Below, in pieces: positions 34,701-43,674 of a stretch of 64,000 nt of DNA (within the stretch, counting starts at the first letter, position 1; every line of letters starts with the position of its first letter). The translations under genes and the position numbers were made by a program. Origin of the DNA: Choristoneura fumiferana (taxonomy: Eukaryota > Arthropoda > Insecta > Lepidoptera > Tortricidae); NCBI RefSeq assembly GCF_025370935.1, contig NC_133492.1, forward strand, positions 17,036,212-17,100,211, written 5' to 3'. The notes under the pieces are model-generated. The model saw nothing but the letters and a program-made list of their open reading frames with translations, made no database searches and had not been told where the DNA came from.

Positions 34701-36015
34701 CGTTTAAATAATTGTGTTATTGGGGTTCTGTACTGTAGCTACCTCAAAAGGTAAAAACGGAACCTTCATAGGATCATTTTGCTGTCCGTCTGTCTGTAGT
34801 GTCTGTCAAGACCTATTATCTCGGAAACGCGTGGAGGTATAGAGTTGGAAACCATACTCAGTACCCCTAGTGTAAGTTTTCGGTTACAAAATACGTCTCG
34901 ATCGCGTTCGCGTAAAATCTCAATTTGTATGGAAACACGAACATCGCAAACGTTCCGCTAGAGGCGCTGTTCGTGTTTCCATACAAATTGAGATTTTAAC
35001 GCGAACGCGATCGAGACGTATTTTGTAACCAAAAACTTACACTAAGGGCACAGGTCTACAATCTCTTGAAGCTGTGAAAGCTCAAACTTCTAAGTTAACG
35101 TAAAAAAAAGATACCTACGGCCCTTTACGCCGCCAAAAACACACTCAACACTCTCAAGGGAATCAAGGGTACCTACTTTCTGTTGACCTATAGAACTGTG
35201 AAGGGAAATTTGCCCTAGTTCCGTCAAGTAATATCGTCTTACACTACAAGTACGGAGAATAATCACAAAAGTCAAAACCCAAAATCACTCGGAATTACGG
35301 AACCCACAAAACGACCAAAACCCGCTGAATAATAAGAGTTCTTTAACTTTGCGACCTACAATTTCATTATAATTTTAGCATTCTGTAGGTTCGATGGAAG
35401 AAATAGAAGCCTTATCATGCTTGTGTCTGACCTGTCTGTTTGTCCGTCTGTTACAGCTAATTAGCTCCAAGCCTACAATACAAGGTAACTCTTGACCTAT
35501 CAATATAGGACTTTTTGCGAGGTTACAAACATATTAGGCCGATACTGTCACTTTAGTATCTTGGTTTAATAAATAGAATACGTACCGCGACATTTGACAA
35601 CTGACAGCTGTCAATACAACCTCTTTTTTTTAATCAAACAGATCAAGGCACAAAATCTCACCAAACGTCTGTTTTGCCGAAATAAAGTTTCAATTTATTT
35701 TTACAAAAAAACGGAAAGCGAAAAAAAACATACAGGAGTGAGCTACATTATAAGTCTACTATCGATAATAATATAATATGGGCCAACCCAGAAAACTCAA
35801 GTACCAAATTATGCTAAAAAAGGTAGATAGAACCGGACAATGTTCCACTCACCGGAGCCAGCCTGCTCGATGTCAGCCTTGCACCGTTCAATGAGGTACT
35901 CGGCGACGTCATAGTGCCCGTTCCGGCAGGCGATCACCAGCGGCGTCGCGCCGCCCACCTTCGCACCCACCAACATGTTCAGCTCGTCTACGGAGCGCCA
36001 ACTGTGTAGGTACAC
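25491..36015 (-). CDS. Fem-1: Fem-1 homologue (FEM1A/C type), core nine exons, minus strand
   Basis: FEM1 proteins are substrate receptors of Cullin-2 RING ubiquitin ligases; they read C-terminal degrons and pass the substrate on for ubiquitylation. Joined exons: 36015-35853, 32102-31902, 30869-30651, 29607-29415, 28723-28557, 28145-27927, 27217-26952, 26388-26197, 25739-25491. Phases agree at every junction and all introns are GT-AG. In order: N-terminal ankyrin repeats, a helical TPR-like middle (HPDTSYYVRYRGAVYADAG, SFAELFAYM), a C-terminal ankyrin pair, and a VHL/BC box (LKCLAARTV) with a Cul2-box-like tail. Residues matching human FEM1C Asp77 (in FDGE) and Asp126 (in CFDGH), placed in the degron pocket by published structures, are kept. 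GETIEGAPPLW and LLGATYVDKRRD mark the FEM1A/C rather than the FEM1B branch. With the candidate first exon the model is 661 residues, normal for the family. Identity is firm; only the N terminus is unsure. Confidence 0.95.
25775..26080. repeat. Retrotransposon fragments in Fem-1 intron 9
   Basis: 25775-25870 contains CGGCCACTGTTGGACATAGG and TCCAGTTGGCTCGGCTGGCA, the 3' end of an RTE-like LINE (a forward copy is at 55650-55745). 25930-26080 contains TTCATTTGCCAAACTGTTTC and CCTAACCTAACCTAA, related to 57380-57640. Confidence 0.65.
26197..26388 (-). CDS. Fem-1: Fem-1 exon 9 (C-terminal ankyrin repeat, Ala/Arg-rich)
   Basis: 192 nt, exactly 64 codons, acceptor TGTTCAG, donor GTACGG. It encodes SGRGALHVACSAEAARARGA and then LMLRLGAAPHARDARGDTPL HLVCK, i.e. 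an ankyrin helix pair followed by a consensus TPLHL loop. The middle has drifted to an alanine/arginine-rich composition with extreme GC and CpG content; human FEM1C has a Cys/Pro-containing insert at this place. The donor is the weakest of the gene. Confidence 0.9.
26485..26715 (-). repeat. Dispersed repeat, family D, in Fem-1 intron 8
   Basis: GCAGGTGGTAGGACCTTGTG, ATTGCTACCACCATCTTGCT and TCTTACCATCAGGAGACCCA recur at 50402-50672 (inverted) and 61425-61640. GGCGGTGGTGATCTCTTA marks the end. About 230 bp here with an internal deletion relative to the other two. Confidence 0.75.
26952..27217 (-). CDS. Fem-1: Fem-1 exon 8 (helical region)
   Basis: 266 nt, acceptor TTTGCAG, donor GTCAGT. It encodes RIVPPVTFEDIDPVFKKALS, EIHRGMELLQCKLQ, a leucine/alanine-rich helix (LVIALHLAALLARLLDE) and HQAVYSLVKLDIK. 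This is the segment between the TPR-like core and the C-terminal ankyrin repeats. It ends in phase 0. Confidence 0.92.
27309..28040 (-). repeat. Tandem amplification of the 3' end of Fem-1 exon 7
   Basis: The stretch from CATGCAGCGCGCC to the donor and the first bases of intron 7 (GTCAGTGCCCC) is repeated. Unit anchors (CATGT on the plus strand) are at 27376, 27508, 27641, 27773, 27904 and 28036, so the period is 132, 133, 132, 131 and 132 bp. The copies look identical apart from a G run (plus strand) of 11, 12, 11, 10 and 11 bases. The copy farthest from the exon is cut off at 27309, about 70 bases in, and lacks a donor. Only the first copy is attached to the exon 7 acceptor. Each unit of 132 bp would add 44 codons if read through; the 10- and 12-base runs break the frame. 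Confidence 0.95.
27927..28145 (-). CDS. Fem-1: Fem-1 exon 7 (TPR-like core; its 3' part is amplified downstream)
   Basis: Acceptor TTGCGGGCAG, then GPAHPDTSYYVRYRGAVYAD, GRCRALWHHALDMQRAVLPP, LSPLTQSSLYSFAELFAYMR and AERARPPHRG. The donor at 27926-27925 is GTCAGT, weaker than the GTGAGT of exons 2-6. With this first donor the exon is 219 nt and joins exon 8 in phase 1 to read RPPHRGRIVPP, matching family members. Four more identical donors lie downstream in tandem copies of the exon end. The exon is very GC-rich. Confidence 0.92.
28557..28723 (-). CDS. Fem-1: Fem-1 exon 6 (helical middle)
   Basis: 167 nt, acceptor GCTTCAG, donor GTGAGT. It encodes a proline-rich linker (FPTDGSPPIPKPKDIP) and the helix ELLADPDAMRMQALVLRERI ending in LG. 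The match to the family motif DPDEMRMQAL(L/V)IRERILG is plain. Phase 1 at the end joins exon 7 as GPAHPDTSYY. Confidence 0.94.
29415..29607 (-). CDS. Fem-1: Fem-1 exon 5 (last N-terminal ankyrin repeat and start of helical region)
   Basis: 193 nt, acceptor ATTTCCAG, donor GTGAGT. It encodes MTPLLAASVTGHTHIVEHLI (ankyrin repeat), a linker, and ALELLGATYVDKRRDMVGAL ALWKRAMDDR, the first helices of the TPR-like segment. The exon leaves in phase 2, matching exon 6. Confidence 0.95.
30291..30412. mobile_element. TA-flanked hairpin MITE (mariner-like), intron 4
   Basis: TACAGTCGAGTTCATAAACT at the left and its inverse GTTTATGAACTCGACTGTA at the right; CAAAAATATCTGAACA is likewise mirrored. TA borders fit a Tc1/mariner-derived MITE. 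Confidence 0.85.
30651..30869 (-). CDS. Fem-1: Fem-1 exon 4 (two ankyrin repeats)
   Basis: 219 nt, acceptor ATTCCAG, donor GTGAGT, entering in phase 1 and leaving in phase 1. It encodes IEIANRHGHTCLMIACYKGH, then YLLSLNADVNRKSVKGNTAL and LHDCAESGSLHILKMLL, the most conserved stretch of the family, ending GATMDVDSYG. The split Gly codon is completed by exon 5, giving YGMTPLL as in other Fem-1 proteins. Confidence 0.96.
31040..31370 (+). pseudogene. Decayed non-LTR reverse transcriptase C-terminal fragment, intron 3
   Basis: Plus-strand frame near 31165 reads DEEEEVETMEHIM, a stop, then ECNGPY, resembling the DEEETxEHxLxEC cysteine motif at the end of LINE ORF2 proteins. Flanking frames are broken. 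Old and non-functional. Confidence 0.4.
31902..32102 (-). CDS. Fem-1: Fem-1 exon 3 (ankyrin repeats; degron-pocket aspartates)
   Basis: 201 nt between acceptor CATTCCAG and donor GTGAGT. It encodes VTFDGETIEGAPPLWCAAAA, one full ankyrin repeat with the ANVNSTTRT loop, and the start of the next (TPLRAACFDGHYDIVKFL). Counting from the candidate exon 1, Asp97 and Asp146 align with human FEM1C Asp77 and Asp126, reported contacts for the arginine C-degron, so ligand recognition is probably conserved. The exon is GC-rich, with CpG-rich codons, in an AT-rich surrounding. Confidence 0.95.
32136..32360. repeat. Two-copy tandem duplication in Fem-1 intron 2
   Basis: Copy 1 (about 32136-32255) and copy 2 (about 32256-32360) both begin GCATGGTGAAGATAACA or close to it and end AGTGAACGTAGCCCTGC, with GCTTGCCAACGCGTGTTATC shared in the middle. 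Copy 2 is shorter by small deletions. It starts about 30 bases beyond the exon 3 acceptor. Nothing coding is seen. Confidence 0.85.
33343..33462. repeat. Fold-back MITE, family A (copy 2)
   Basis: GCTACGAAATTCGAAAATCG and ACTTCGATTTTTGAACTTTG are mirrored around GGTCCCTCTGACACTTATAC and GAGAGCGAGAGAGACGGT. Same family as 1831, 45108 and 62959. Confidence 0.85.
33674..33850. mobile_element. MITE, family C (copy 2)
   Basis: ATCGGCCAAATAAGTGGTCT at the left, and TGGTAGACCACATATTTGGC at the right, form terminal inverted repeats; CAGACACGTCTATTGGCATT is shared with copy 1 at 15655. Confidence 0.8.
33846..33991. mobile_element. TA-flanked hairpin MITE next to family C
   Basis: TACCTGCAGTCGCCATTAGA, TTTCGGAGCGGCCA at the left are mirrored by TGGCCGCTCTGAAATGTCTG, ATGTCGACTGTAC at the right. 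It abuts the family C element at 33674-33850. Confidence 0.8.
34080..34150 (+). repeat. LINE-tail fragment (pair with 36160-36300)
   Basis: CCAGCGCTTTCAGAAAGACC, ATCATGCCAAG and CGCCGCAAGATACTT match 36230-36290 closely. The second copy is longer and adds GCAGTAAATATGCCGCAACG. Confidence 0.65.
34187..34400 (+). mobile_element. Helitron-like element, near complete
   Basis: From TACTAATATTATAAATGCAA through GAGCGACGGATCGACGTGAT and CACAGTTCCCGAGGGAACAG to the 3' hairpin GCGGGCGAAGCCGCGGGC, then AAAAGCTAG. About 215 bp, no transposase: a non-autonomous copy. Confidence 0.85.
34869..35045. mobile_element. Long-hairpin MITE with about 75-base arms
   Basis: Left arm TAGTGTAAGTTTTCGGTTAC, AAAATACGTCTCGATCGCGT, TCGCGTAAAATCTCAATTTG, TATGGAAACACGAACA; the right arm is the inverse with very few changes. 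The loop is about 25 bases (CGTTCCGCTAGAGGCGCTG). Recent, as the arms are nearly identical. Confidence 0.9.
35853..36015 (-). CDS. Fem-1: Fem-1 exon 2 (first ankyrin repeat)
   Basis: Acceptor CTGTTCCAG and donor GTGAGT bound 163 nt. It starts in phase 0 with VYLHSWRSVDELNMLVGAK and carries the first clear ankyrin repeat (GATPLVIACRNGHYDVAEYL), ending with one base of a split Val codon completed by exon 3. This corresponds to human FEM1C residues from about 21 to 73. Sequence beyond the donor stays open for a few codons but is intronic. Confidence 0.93.
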
Positions 36016-36159
36016 CTGGAACAGAGGACGCGAACGTCAGAACAGCTGACAGAAACCAAGTTAACAGTTCCTTATTATAATAGACTTGACTGTCTTTATC
36101 GAAATAGGTACACGGAAACCTTATTGTCTAGACTCTAAGACACTTGGATCACAAATTCA

Positions 36160-36300
36160 AATTCAAATCATTTACTCATTGCAGTAAATATGCCGCAACG
36201 GGCACTTTTACACGTCCTTTTTTAAACTACCAGCGCTTTCGGAAAGACCATCATTGCCAAGAAGAATGCGCCGCAAGAAACTTGGCAGTCATTTTTTTTT
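36160..36300 (-). repeat. LINE tail fragment upstream of Fem-1 exon 2
   Basis: ATTCAAATTCAAATCATTTA, GCAGTAAATATGCCGCAACG and TTCGGAAAGACCATCATTGC. The AAATTC run is the tail in reverse. It lies in the first 300 bases of intron 1. Confidence 0.6.
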
Positions 36301-37354
36301 AATAAAATAATTACAAATAAAATACTTAAAAACTAGAGTATACAATTAAAGAAAAAAATACAAAATAACAATAATAATACAGGGATGTATGGGGTCCCTT
36401 AGTTACAAAACTAAACACTAACTATATCTACGTTCAGTGGAAGTGTAGAATGCTTCCACCGTCATAAATTTAAAAAATAATAATAATTTAATTCTGAAAT
36501 ATACACAATCGCAATCGGTTTCATCACTTCTTTCTCTCACACTTCACAAGACGAGGGTGAAGCGATTACGAGCGGCAGCACATTATACATTATACCGCTT
36601 CTGGTCTCTCATGTTTTAATAGTATCTCATCCCAGAAAGAATCCTACAGGTTCGGAACATGCCGGACATACCGACATATCTCGATAGTTACCTACTTTAA
36701 TGCCAAGAATGATTATTTTTGATTGGCGATCAATTAAAAATTAAAAGACTACTGAAGTTAGTACACATTTTTGAAAAACATTGATTCAAAGACACAAAGT
36801 AAAGAGGAAAGTTTCGTTAACATGCCTTTATTTTGGCATAACATTAAATGTCATAATATGAATTCACATAACATAATAATAAAAAGCATAACACTTATTT
36901 AGCATGACAAGTATTTTAGTGGTTTATGTATTATGAGATGAGGACGTTGCTCTCAAGTAGAATATTGAGTATAAAATGTGAGAATATTTATTTCCAGAAA
37001 AAGATCTCGGAACAACATCACATGCACGGATTCACGGAAGACCGGTCAGTCATAGAAGCGGCGTCATCAACGACTTAACGATCGCTCTCTTCCGTTTGGT
37101 ACCTAATCATAGTTACGTGTTTTTCTCTAACGGTGAACAGCCTCGCGTAAACTTGGCAAGTGTCCGACTACGGATTATGCAAAACTTCCCGTTTAATTAC
37201 ATTTTATGTACTAAAAAACTCTCATGTCGTTAGAGGTTCAATAAAATTGTGTCGAGTCAGCCCATCATCAGTGGTTTCCAGAACGGATACCACTGAAATC
37301 CCAGCGATTCTCTTCAAATCATTTACAAATTCTCAGTGCCAAAGTAGTTACAAT

Positions 37355-37400
37355 ACAATACAATATTCTTTATTGCACACCATAAATCAGTAGGTACAAA
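37355..37400 (-). repeat. LINE tail fragment
   Basis: ACAATACAATACAATATTCTTTATTGCACACC (in part CAATACAATACAATATTC) is the reverse of the TATTG-tailed LINE end seen at 52148-52310. The rest of 36310-37990 shows no gene. Confidence 0.6.
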
Positions 37401-37994
37401 AAATTACATTATTTATTACTTTATTTTAGTTACTTTGTTATAGAGTTAACATTGTTAGTTATCCCCGTGCGTAAATAAATTACAAACACCATATCGTACA
37501 GATTGGCCGCAGCGAGAAACCACAGACAACACACAAAATAAGTAAAAAAAGAACGCCATGCATCCAACACTTTCAAATTGACGATCAAGTAAATTGAAAG
37601 TGGAACCATTAAAAGTGTGAAAACTGGTAACTGGCATAGAAGTCAATATTGTAATTTCACAGACAAATCTCGTTACTCAAACAGACAAACACAGACATAA
37701 GCTAAACAATTACGAAAAAGCAATAGCGATGCAAGCAACTGAAGTGCATCATGTCAACACTTCACCAATAAAGATTCGCGAAGTGAAATCTTAAAGGCAC
37801 ATAACAGCGAAGAGTTTGGCAAGCGTCCCGGTGCATGGCGCAACCGGCGGCGGTTGCAACACGAGCACTGACGAACTAGCACTTGGCTATAAGGAACGTG
37901 AACTTAAGTCGCGTGGCCCATTATGTAATGGGGAATATTTATTGAATCACGCGTTACTTTGCGGAGGTCTATAATCAATGTATACACAAATCAA

Positions 37995-38245
37995 TTAGGT
38001 TGGTAATTTGCCTACATGATAGCAACGTCTATGCAACAAAATGTGTTCATACAGCTTCTCCGCCTCAACACTGTAAAACGCACAAATCACACAAACCCAA
38101 CCATCACCACCCCAAACTATACGGAAGCATTTCGAACTCAATCTGAGTTCATCCTCAGAGCAACTCAAGATGATGTTGCGGTGGTGGTGTAAGTTAGGAT
38201 ATTGTTGTGTTTGTGTTCTTACTATATAAAGTGGAGGTGGAAGAT
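37995..38245 (-). CDS. Single C2H2 zinc-finger ORF inside Fem-1 intron 1 (hypothetical)
   Basis: An open frame of 91 codons (38270-37995) ends in TAA. Near its C terminus it contains WVCVICAFYSVEAEKLYEHI followed by LLH: Cys-x2-Cys-x12-His-x3-His, an exact C2H2 spacing. A possible acceptor (TTTTCATGCAG) precedes 38245, so it may be a terminal exon rather than a whole gene. It is on the same strand as Fem-1, but its phase does not fit the candidate exon 1. A short motif like this can occur by chance; no second finger is present. Function unknown. Confidence 0.25.
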
Positions 38246-38930
38246 CTGCATGAAAACACATTTGTTGCATAAAAGTAGCTATCTGAGCAAAGGAATTGTT
38301 TATATTTTATAAGTAGGGAATTGGATTGTATCGTAATAACATCGAATTATCCGCAGTGCGATAGACCCTCGACAAAGTGAACTGATGGACAGGTGAAGGC
38401 CATAGGATATCCGAATGATGGGGCGGTGAAGGACTGGTTTATTCTAGTTAATGTAGCGTTCTTTGGGTACCTATGTCCAACAGTAGATGATCTTTGGCTG
38501 ACGACGACGATCCATGAAACAATACGTGAGGTAATAGTTTTTGATGCCACAACTTTCTTAATTGTTTACAAAACGACACTACTTCTTCTACCGAATGCAA
38601 CCAACGCAACCACGGTTGAACAATCTAAACCCATTGGCAAACACGATTTGTAAATTTATTATATCCGGTTAGTTGCTTTACGGTAGTTTTAGAGCAAAAA
38701 TACATTACAATAGTTGGTTGATTTGCTAGACCAGGGGGCAGATTTTAAAGTCACAAGAGTGAAAATACCGACTTTCGCCGACTGAAACGTGACTAAACTA
38801 GGAAACGTGAATCACATACTCCTCTTATCACCGCTTAATCTAATCTAATAAAACAAAAGATAACGCTGATTTTATCTATACTGAAGTAGAAGTGACGTGG
38901 AACTGTTTTATACTACGTTGACTGTGCAAG

Positions 38931-39073
38931 TACAGTCAACCAATTTGATTCCTGAGCCACCATCGAACCTTATCATAGTAAATAATTTTGTTTTTCAATA
39001 ACATTATTATCGAATAACGTTGAGTGTCATTACGACACGGTTCTGTGGTGGCCTAGGAAAATTGGTTGACTAT
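38931..39073. mobile_element. TA-flanked hairpin MITE (mariner-like)
   Basis: TACAGTCAACCAATTTGATT and CTGAGCCACCATCGAACC are mirrored by GGTTCTGTGGTGGCCTAGGA and AAATTGGTTGACTATA. Similar architecture to 30291-30412 but different sequence. Confidence 0.85.
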
Positions 39074-39767
39074 ACAAATCTCCCTAAAGCAGGTTCTGGC
39101 TGTCTTACCTGATAGAAATGAGACTGGCAAAACCTGAAGCTCAGAGGTCATATTGCCTAACGCGCGGACGCTCGCACCCTCTCTCTCTTCCCTAAGCCTA
39201 TATCACGTGACAGAAAGAAGTAGTTCAAGTGATTCTAAGTGCATCAGACAATACAGACTAAGCCTCTATCGACAGTAATTATCATTTGTTTGTTTTATTT
39301 TTTACTTGCATGTAAAGGTTAACCAAACCAGATTTAATAGCTAGCACTAGTTCTACCTTGGAAACTTTTGCACCTGCTATCCTGTTAGGCCACAACACAA
39401 GTCGTTAGCAGTTGCCAATCGAATTAAGACTCAAATACAAAGTAAAATGCCACTAATTGCCATAGTACTATTACTTATTCTGTGGTAGTAGTGTAAATTA
39501 AGGCCTTTTTAGCTTTGTTCGCTAACTGCAAGTCCACTTGTTCCAATTTACTCGACGAGCTGGATGCATGTTGAGGTCATTGACCTTGCAGTGCTATACA
39601 TTACGCTAAAGGAAACCACTGCACGCCGCTTATTACTGTGTGATCGTATTTATGTTATTTTTACCCGACTGTCCAAAGGAGGGTTATTTGGAAGAATATT
39701 GCTTTACCCATCCATAACAAAAAATAGGTATCTAGACAATCTAGAAGAGAGACGTGTCAAAATACAT

Positions 39768-39987
39768 CCATACTAATTATTATAAATGCGAAAGTGTGTG
39801 TGTTTGTATGTTTGTCCGTCTTTCACGTCGAAACGGAGCGACGGATCGACCTGATTTTTGGCATAGAGATAGTTTATGGGCCCGAGAGTGACATAAACTA
39901 CTTTTATCCCGGAAAAATGCACAGTTCCCGAGGGAACAGCGCGCGATAACCGAATTCCACGCGGGCGAAGCCGCGGGCAAAAGCTAG
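39768..39987 (+). mobile_element. Helitron-like element, near complete
   Basis: Closely matches 34187-34400: ATAAATGCGAAAGTGTGTGT, GAGCGACGGATCGACCTGAT, CAGTTCCCGAGGGAACAGCG and GCGGGCGAAGCCGCGGGC before AAAAGCTAG. A lone ACCCGACTGTCCAAAGGAGG fragment of another repeat lies just upstream at 39660. Confidence 0.85.
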
Positions 39988-40699
39988 TAAGTTAAAAAAT
40001 AATGATGCATAATGATCATTTGACATAATTTGAAATGGATTTTTTTAATCGTGTTATCTTCAGATAACTTTAGTTTAGGTCAGGTTTATTTAATGTTTCC
40101 TGTAAAGTTGACATTTCTGAGAAAATTGCACCAAGATGGTACCTATATCAAATTACTACTGTGTATTTCATACAACATAATTCTTTTCAAACTCCAACCA
40201 AGTAATTTGATATAGATAGTGCCACGAGAGTTGAAGTGAATGATTACACACACAGCTACAACGTGTCGTGCCATGACATCAGGATTTTGACATTTACTCC
40301 TTAATTTCATTCATTCTTCTTTCATGCAGACAGTTTTTTTTCAGTCAGCACTATCTACGTATACGTAGATTTAGAAACAGTTAAATTAAAGAACGGTAAT
40401 TTCTGCATATTTGCATACACACATTTCAGGCAGCTATTTGCGGAACAAAACAACTCACTTAAGGGAAAAAAAGGAAAGTAGTCGGTTTAACCTGTATTTC
40501 GTTATATTAGCTCACGGCTGGTAGTAAATTTTCTGTAAATTACTGTTACAAAACCGATACAGAGTTCGCCTTGCTTTCACTTTTAATAACACGATTAAAA
40601 CCACGCTACATGACCATTAGGACTATTGGTCACTCCGATTATCTAATACCTTTAAACGAGCAATTCTTATACACAATTCTCGTATATATTCAATGGAGG

Positions 40700-41036
40700 A
40701 GTATATGCGTGATAGTTCTGCAACTTTTTAGACTTTATTTAGTTTACTGCATGACTGAATGTGCCTACCTACAAGACATTTATATTTGTATGCCCTCGGG
40801 CGCAGCATAGTGATACAAATCTATGATCAGTGTACCAACATTTTAACCTATGTTTGACAAATAAATTATTTGTATTTGTATTTGTATTTGTACGAATTGC
40901 TCCAACGATTTCGATGAAATTTGGTACGTGGGGGTTTTCGGGGATGACAAAGCGATCTAGCTTGCGATCTTATTTCGGAAAACGCTTATTGTCGAGTTTT
41001 AGCCCGAGCGAAGCTCGATCGGCCAGGTACTACTTT
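40700..41036 (+). repeat. LINE tail and adjoining repeat
   Basis: 40740-40890 ends TGACAAATAAATTATTTGTA with a TATTTG run, a LINE 3' end. 40895-41036 carries TCCAACGATTTCGATGAAAT and GCCCGAGCGAAGCTCGATCG, common in lepidopteran repeats. Confidence 0.55.
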
Positions 41037-41155
41037 GTATCGCAACAAAATCGTTTTTTTAGCAAATTTTCACACATAGAGCGCATCACTGCACTGCGCG
41101 TCAAACAGTAGCTTTCTTCATAAAAGTAACTTTTTTACGTAAACGCTTTCCTATT

Positions 41156-41320
41156 TACGGTAAAGGAAAACTTGACGAACCTGAGAAGAAATTCCATGGT
41201 GTATGTGAAGTTCCCAATCCGCACTGGGCCCGTGTGGGAACTAGGTAGGTAAAGCCCAAGTCCTCTCATCTGAGAGGAGGCCTGTACCCAGCATTGGCAC
41301 GTATATAGACTGGGAGATAG
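41156..41320 (+). mobile_element. tRNA-derived SINE 3' half
   Basis: GAAGTTCCCAATCCGCACTG, GGCCCGTGTGGGAAC and TCTGAGAGGAGGCCTGTACC followed by GTATATAGACTGGGAGATAG and an AGAT run. The tRNA-like head is missing. Confidence 0.8.
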
Positions 41321-41922
41321 ATAGATAGATAAAAAACTTTATTTCCACAACACATACACGGCTTAGTAAATAACAAACAATTGTAAAGTAACATAATAAA
41401 AATTTACTGGGATGATGTTTGAACATGGTATAACAATTTCGTATGCAAAATTTTGGTTTAATTTTATCCATCTTCTACCGGTGTATGTCATATTTTAGCT
41501 CCTATTTTGGAGTTTTGGTGTGATTTGGTCCTTCAGACCGGATGCACACTGACAATACAAGCCTGTATATCAGTTTCCCTCTATGTTATTTTTTAACCAA
41601 AATCCAAAATGAAGTTGATGTATACGATATCATAAATCGTTTAATGCGAATGAAAAAGAACACGCGAAAAAAGTGCTATCAGGAGATCACGCATGAGAAG
41701 AAAGAAAAAAATACAATAGCACAATAGACCCTGGGCACCACCAAAAAATAAACTACATCCTTAAACATACCAACTCCAGCAAGAACCGTTTTTCGCAATA
41801 GATAGTTTTAAGCCATCTTCCATCCACCACATCACGTTTAATAAATCATCCACATAAACTCAGAAACGCACCCACCTATGGACACATCACGTTTTCACAC
41901 TACTGCCACGCAGCACTGAGAG

Positions 41923-41957
41923 GACTGACGCCGCGCGTCGCCATCCGCAATTAAATA
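41923..41957 (-). promoter_or_regulatory. Possible TATA plus initiator core promoter in Fem-1 intron 1
   Basis: On the minus strand TATTTAA (41957-41951) is followed 31 bp later by the A of TCAGTC (A at 41926), the arthropod initiator consensus, and a second TCAGTG lies just downstream. Spacing is right for a TATA/Inr promoter. The intervening DNA is GC-rich in an AT-rich intron. If active it would start a transcript toward exon 2 of Fem-1; no good coding exon was found right after it. Confidence 0.3.
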
Positions 41958-43674
41958 GTACGAGTGAGACAATGAACGTTTGCTGCATTTCGGCCCTGGT
42001 GTTTCACAACGCATTGTTCCCTGATGAATAAGTGTAATAACATGGATGTGGATGGCGCAAGCACGGGTTCAATGCCGAAAACGATGCAGCTACGCAAGTC
42101 AAGGCACTATGGATTAATGGAGACAAGTGAGACTACAGAACGAGTATAAGTTGCAAAAAAAGCGCTGAAGTGTCGCTCACGTGAGCCACTGTCAGCGTTT
42201 GCTTACGAGCCAAAAAATTTGACAAGAACTAATCGTGCCACAGGAATATTACCTTTCAATCAAATAAAACAAAGTTTTAGCACCGTTCTAATGAATCTTG
42301 TATTTGTAACTTTTGTAAGGCAGGTGGGAAAGGATATGTGGATGAGAATACTTTACTAGGAGGAGGGTTTAGGAATATCCAGGATTTCCTTAACGTGGCA
42401 AATTAAATTCTTGTCAACGATAATGATGACGAACTTTCCAGCAAAGTAAACGATGTCGCAAATACAGATAAGAAAAGTCGATCCAAATCGCCTTCCCCGC
42501 ATAACAGAACACTACGAAATCAATAGAAACATCAATGCCGAAGTCATTGAACTGTGCATCGATAACAAACAGCCAATGAATCTAGACGCTGCTTGATTGC
42601 ATCCGGCGTGCCAGGGCCTCGCCGCGTCAGCCTGGCGTGCTCATGTCTAAATGGTAAATACGTACACACAAATATAGTAGAATCTGAGTACAATAACGCT
42701 AGTTCGCAAATCATAAAATCATGCAGTGTTTGGATCTGATAGTCTAGATAGTCATAATGTAACTTCAACTTAACTATAACGAAACAACACAAAGCAATAT
42801 ATGAAATGCTAACTGTCACCCGCGACTTCGCACACGTTCAACACTTCATACTTCCCTTAAATTATAATCTCAAAAATTAACCCCCACTACACATACAAGC
42901 AGTCCGTCTCTTTAGTAAAAATAGTGTATTAAATGTAAATAAATATCAACTCGGTCTCAAACTCAGGATGTGGACATAAAATTTTAAATTTTAAGTGTCT
43001 TTGTGGCACGTAATTTGACAATGATTCAAACTAGCTTTAGGCCTGTGCAGAAAACAATATTGGAGATAAAATGGAAGATACAGTAAATTTAAACATGAAC
43101 AAAATGATATACACCATGATCTTTTGACCAGTACACGTCAAGCAAGCAAAAACAATAGTGATAAAACAAACGCGTAAGAAGTTTCATCACACATTGACAA
43201 TGACACAATTGTATCTATAGGTGCTTCTCAACTAAAACTATAGAACCTTGAATATTTACATTAATAATAATTAGTTCCTAACAATCGACGTAAAAAAAAC
43301 TACATCTAAGTAAAAAATATTTTTCAGTTTGCGGCTAGTTACACGTAAGTTACATTAACCGCAAAAGAAAATAACGACAATATTTTATTTAGCAAATTTC
43401 GTTTCGGCCATGAGGGCACATTCCTTGTAAAGAGAGCAATGCAATATGAAGCTGCTCTGTATAGAATTCGTCACTTGCAAAACATTTACAAAGAAGTATT
43501 TCCATGGTTTCTAAACTAGGTTAAGAGTTAAGACTGGCCAGTTAAATAAAGACTTTCTTTGGCTGTGACTAAAGAATGGACTTCGGTGTAAGAAATATCG
43601 ATAAATTCGTCCTGATCTTCGAATCCAGATATCATGTTACAATTTTTCAACTAGAGGGGTATGTAATCATTTAC

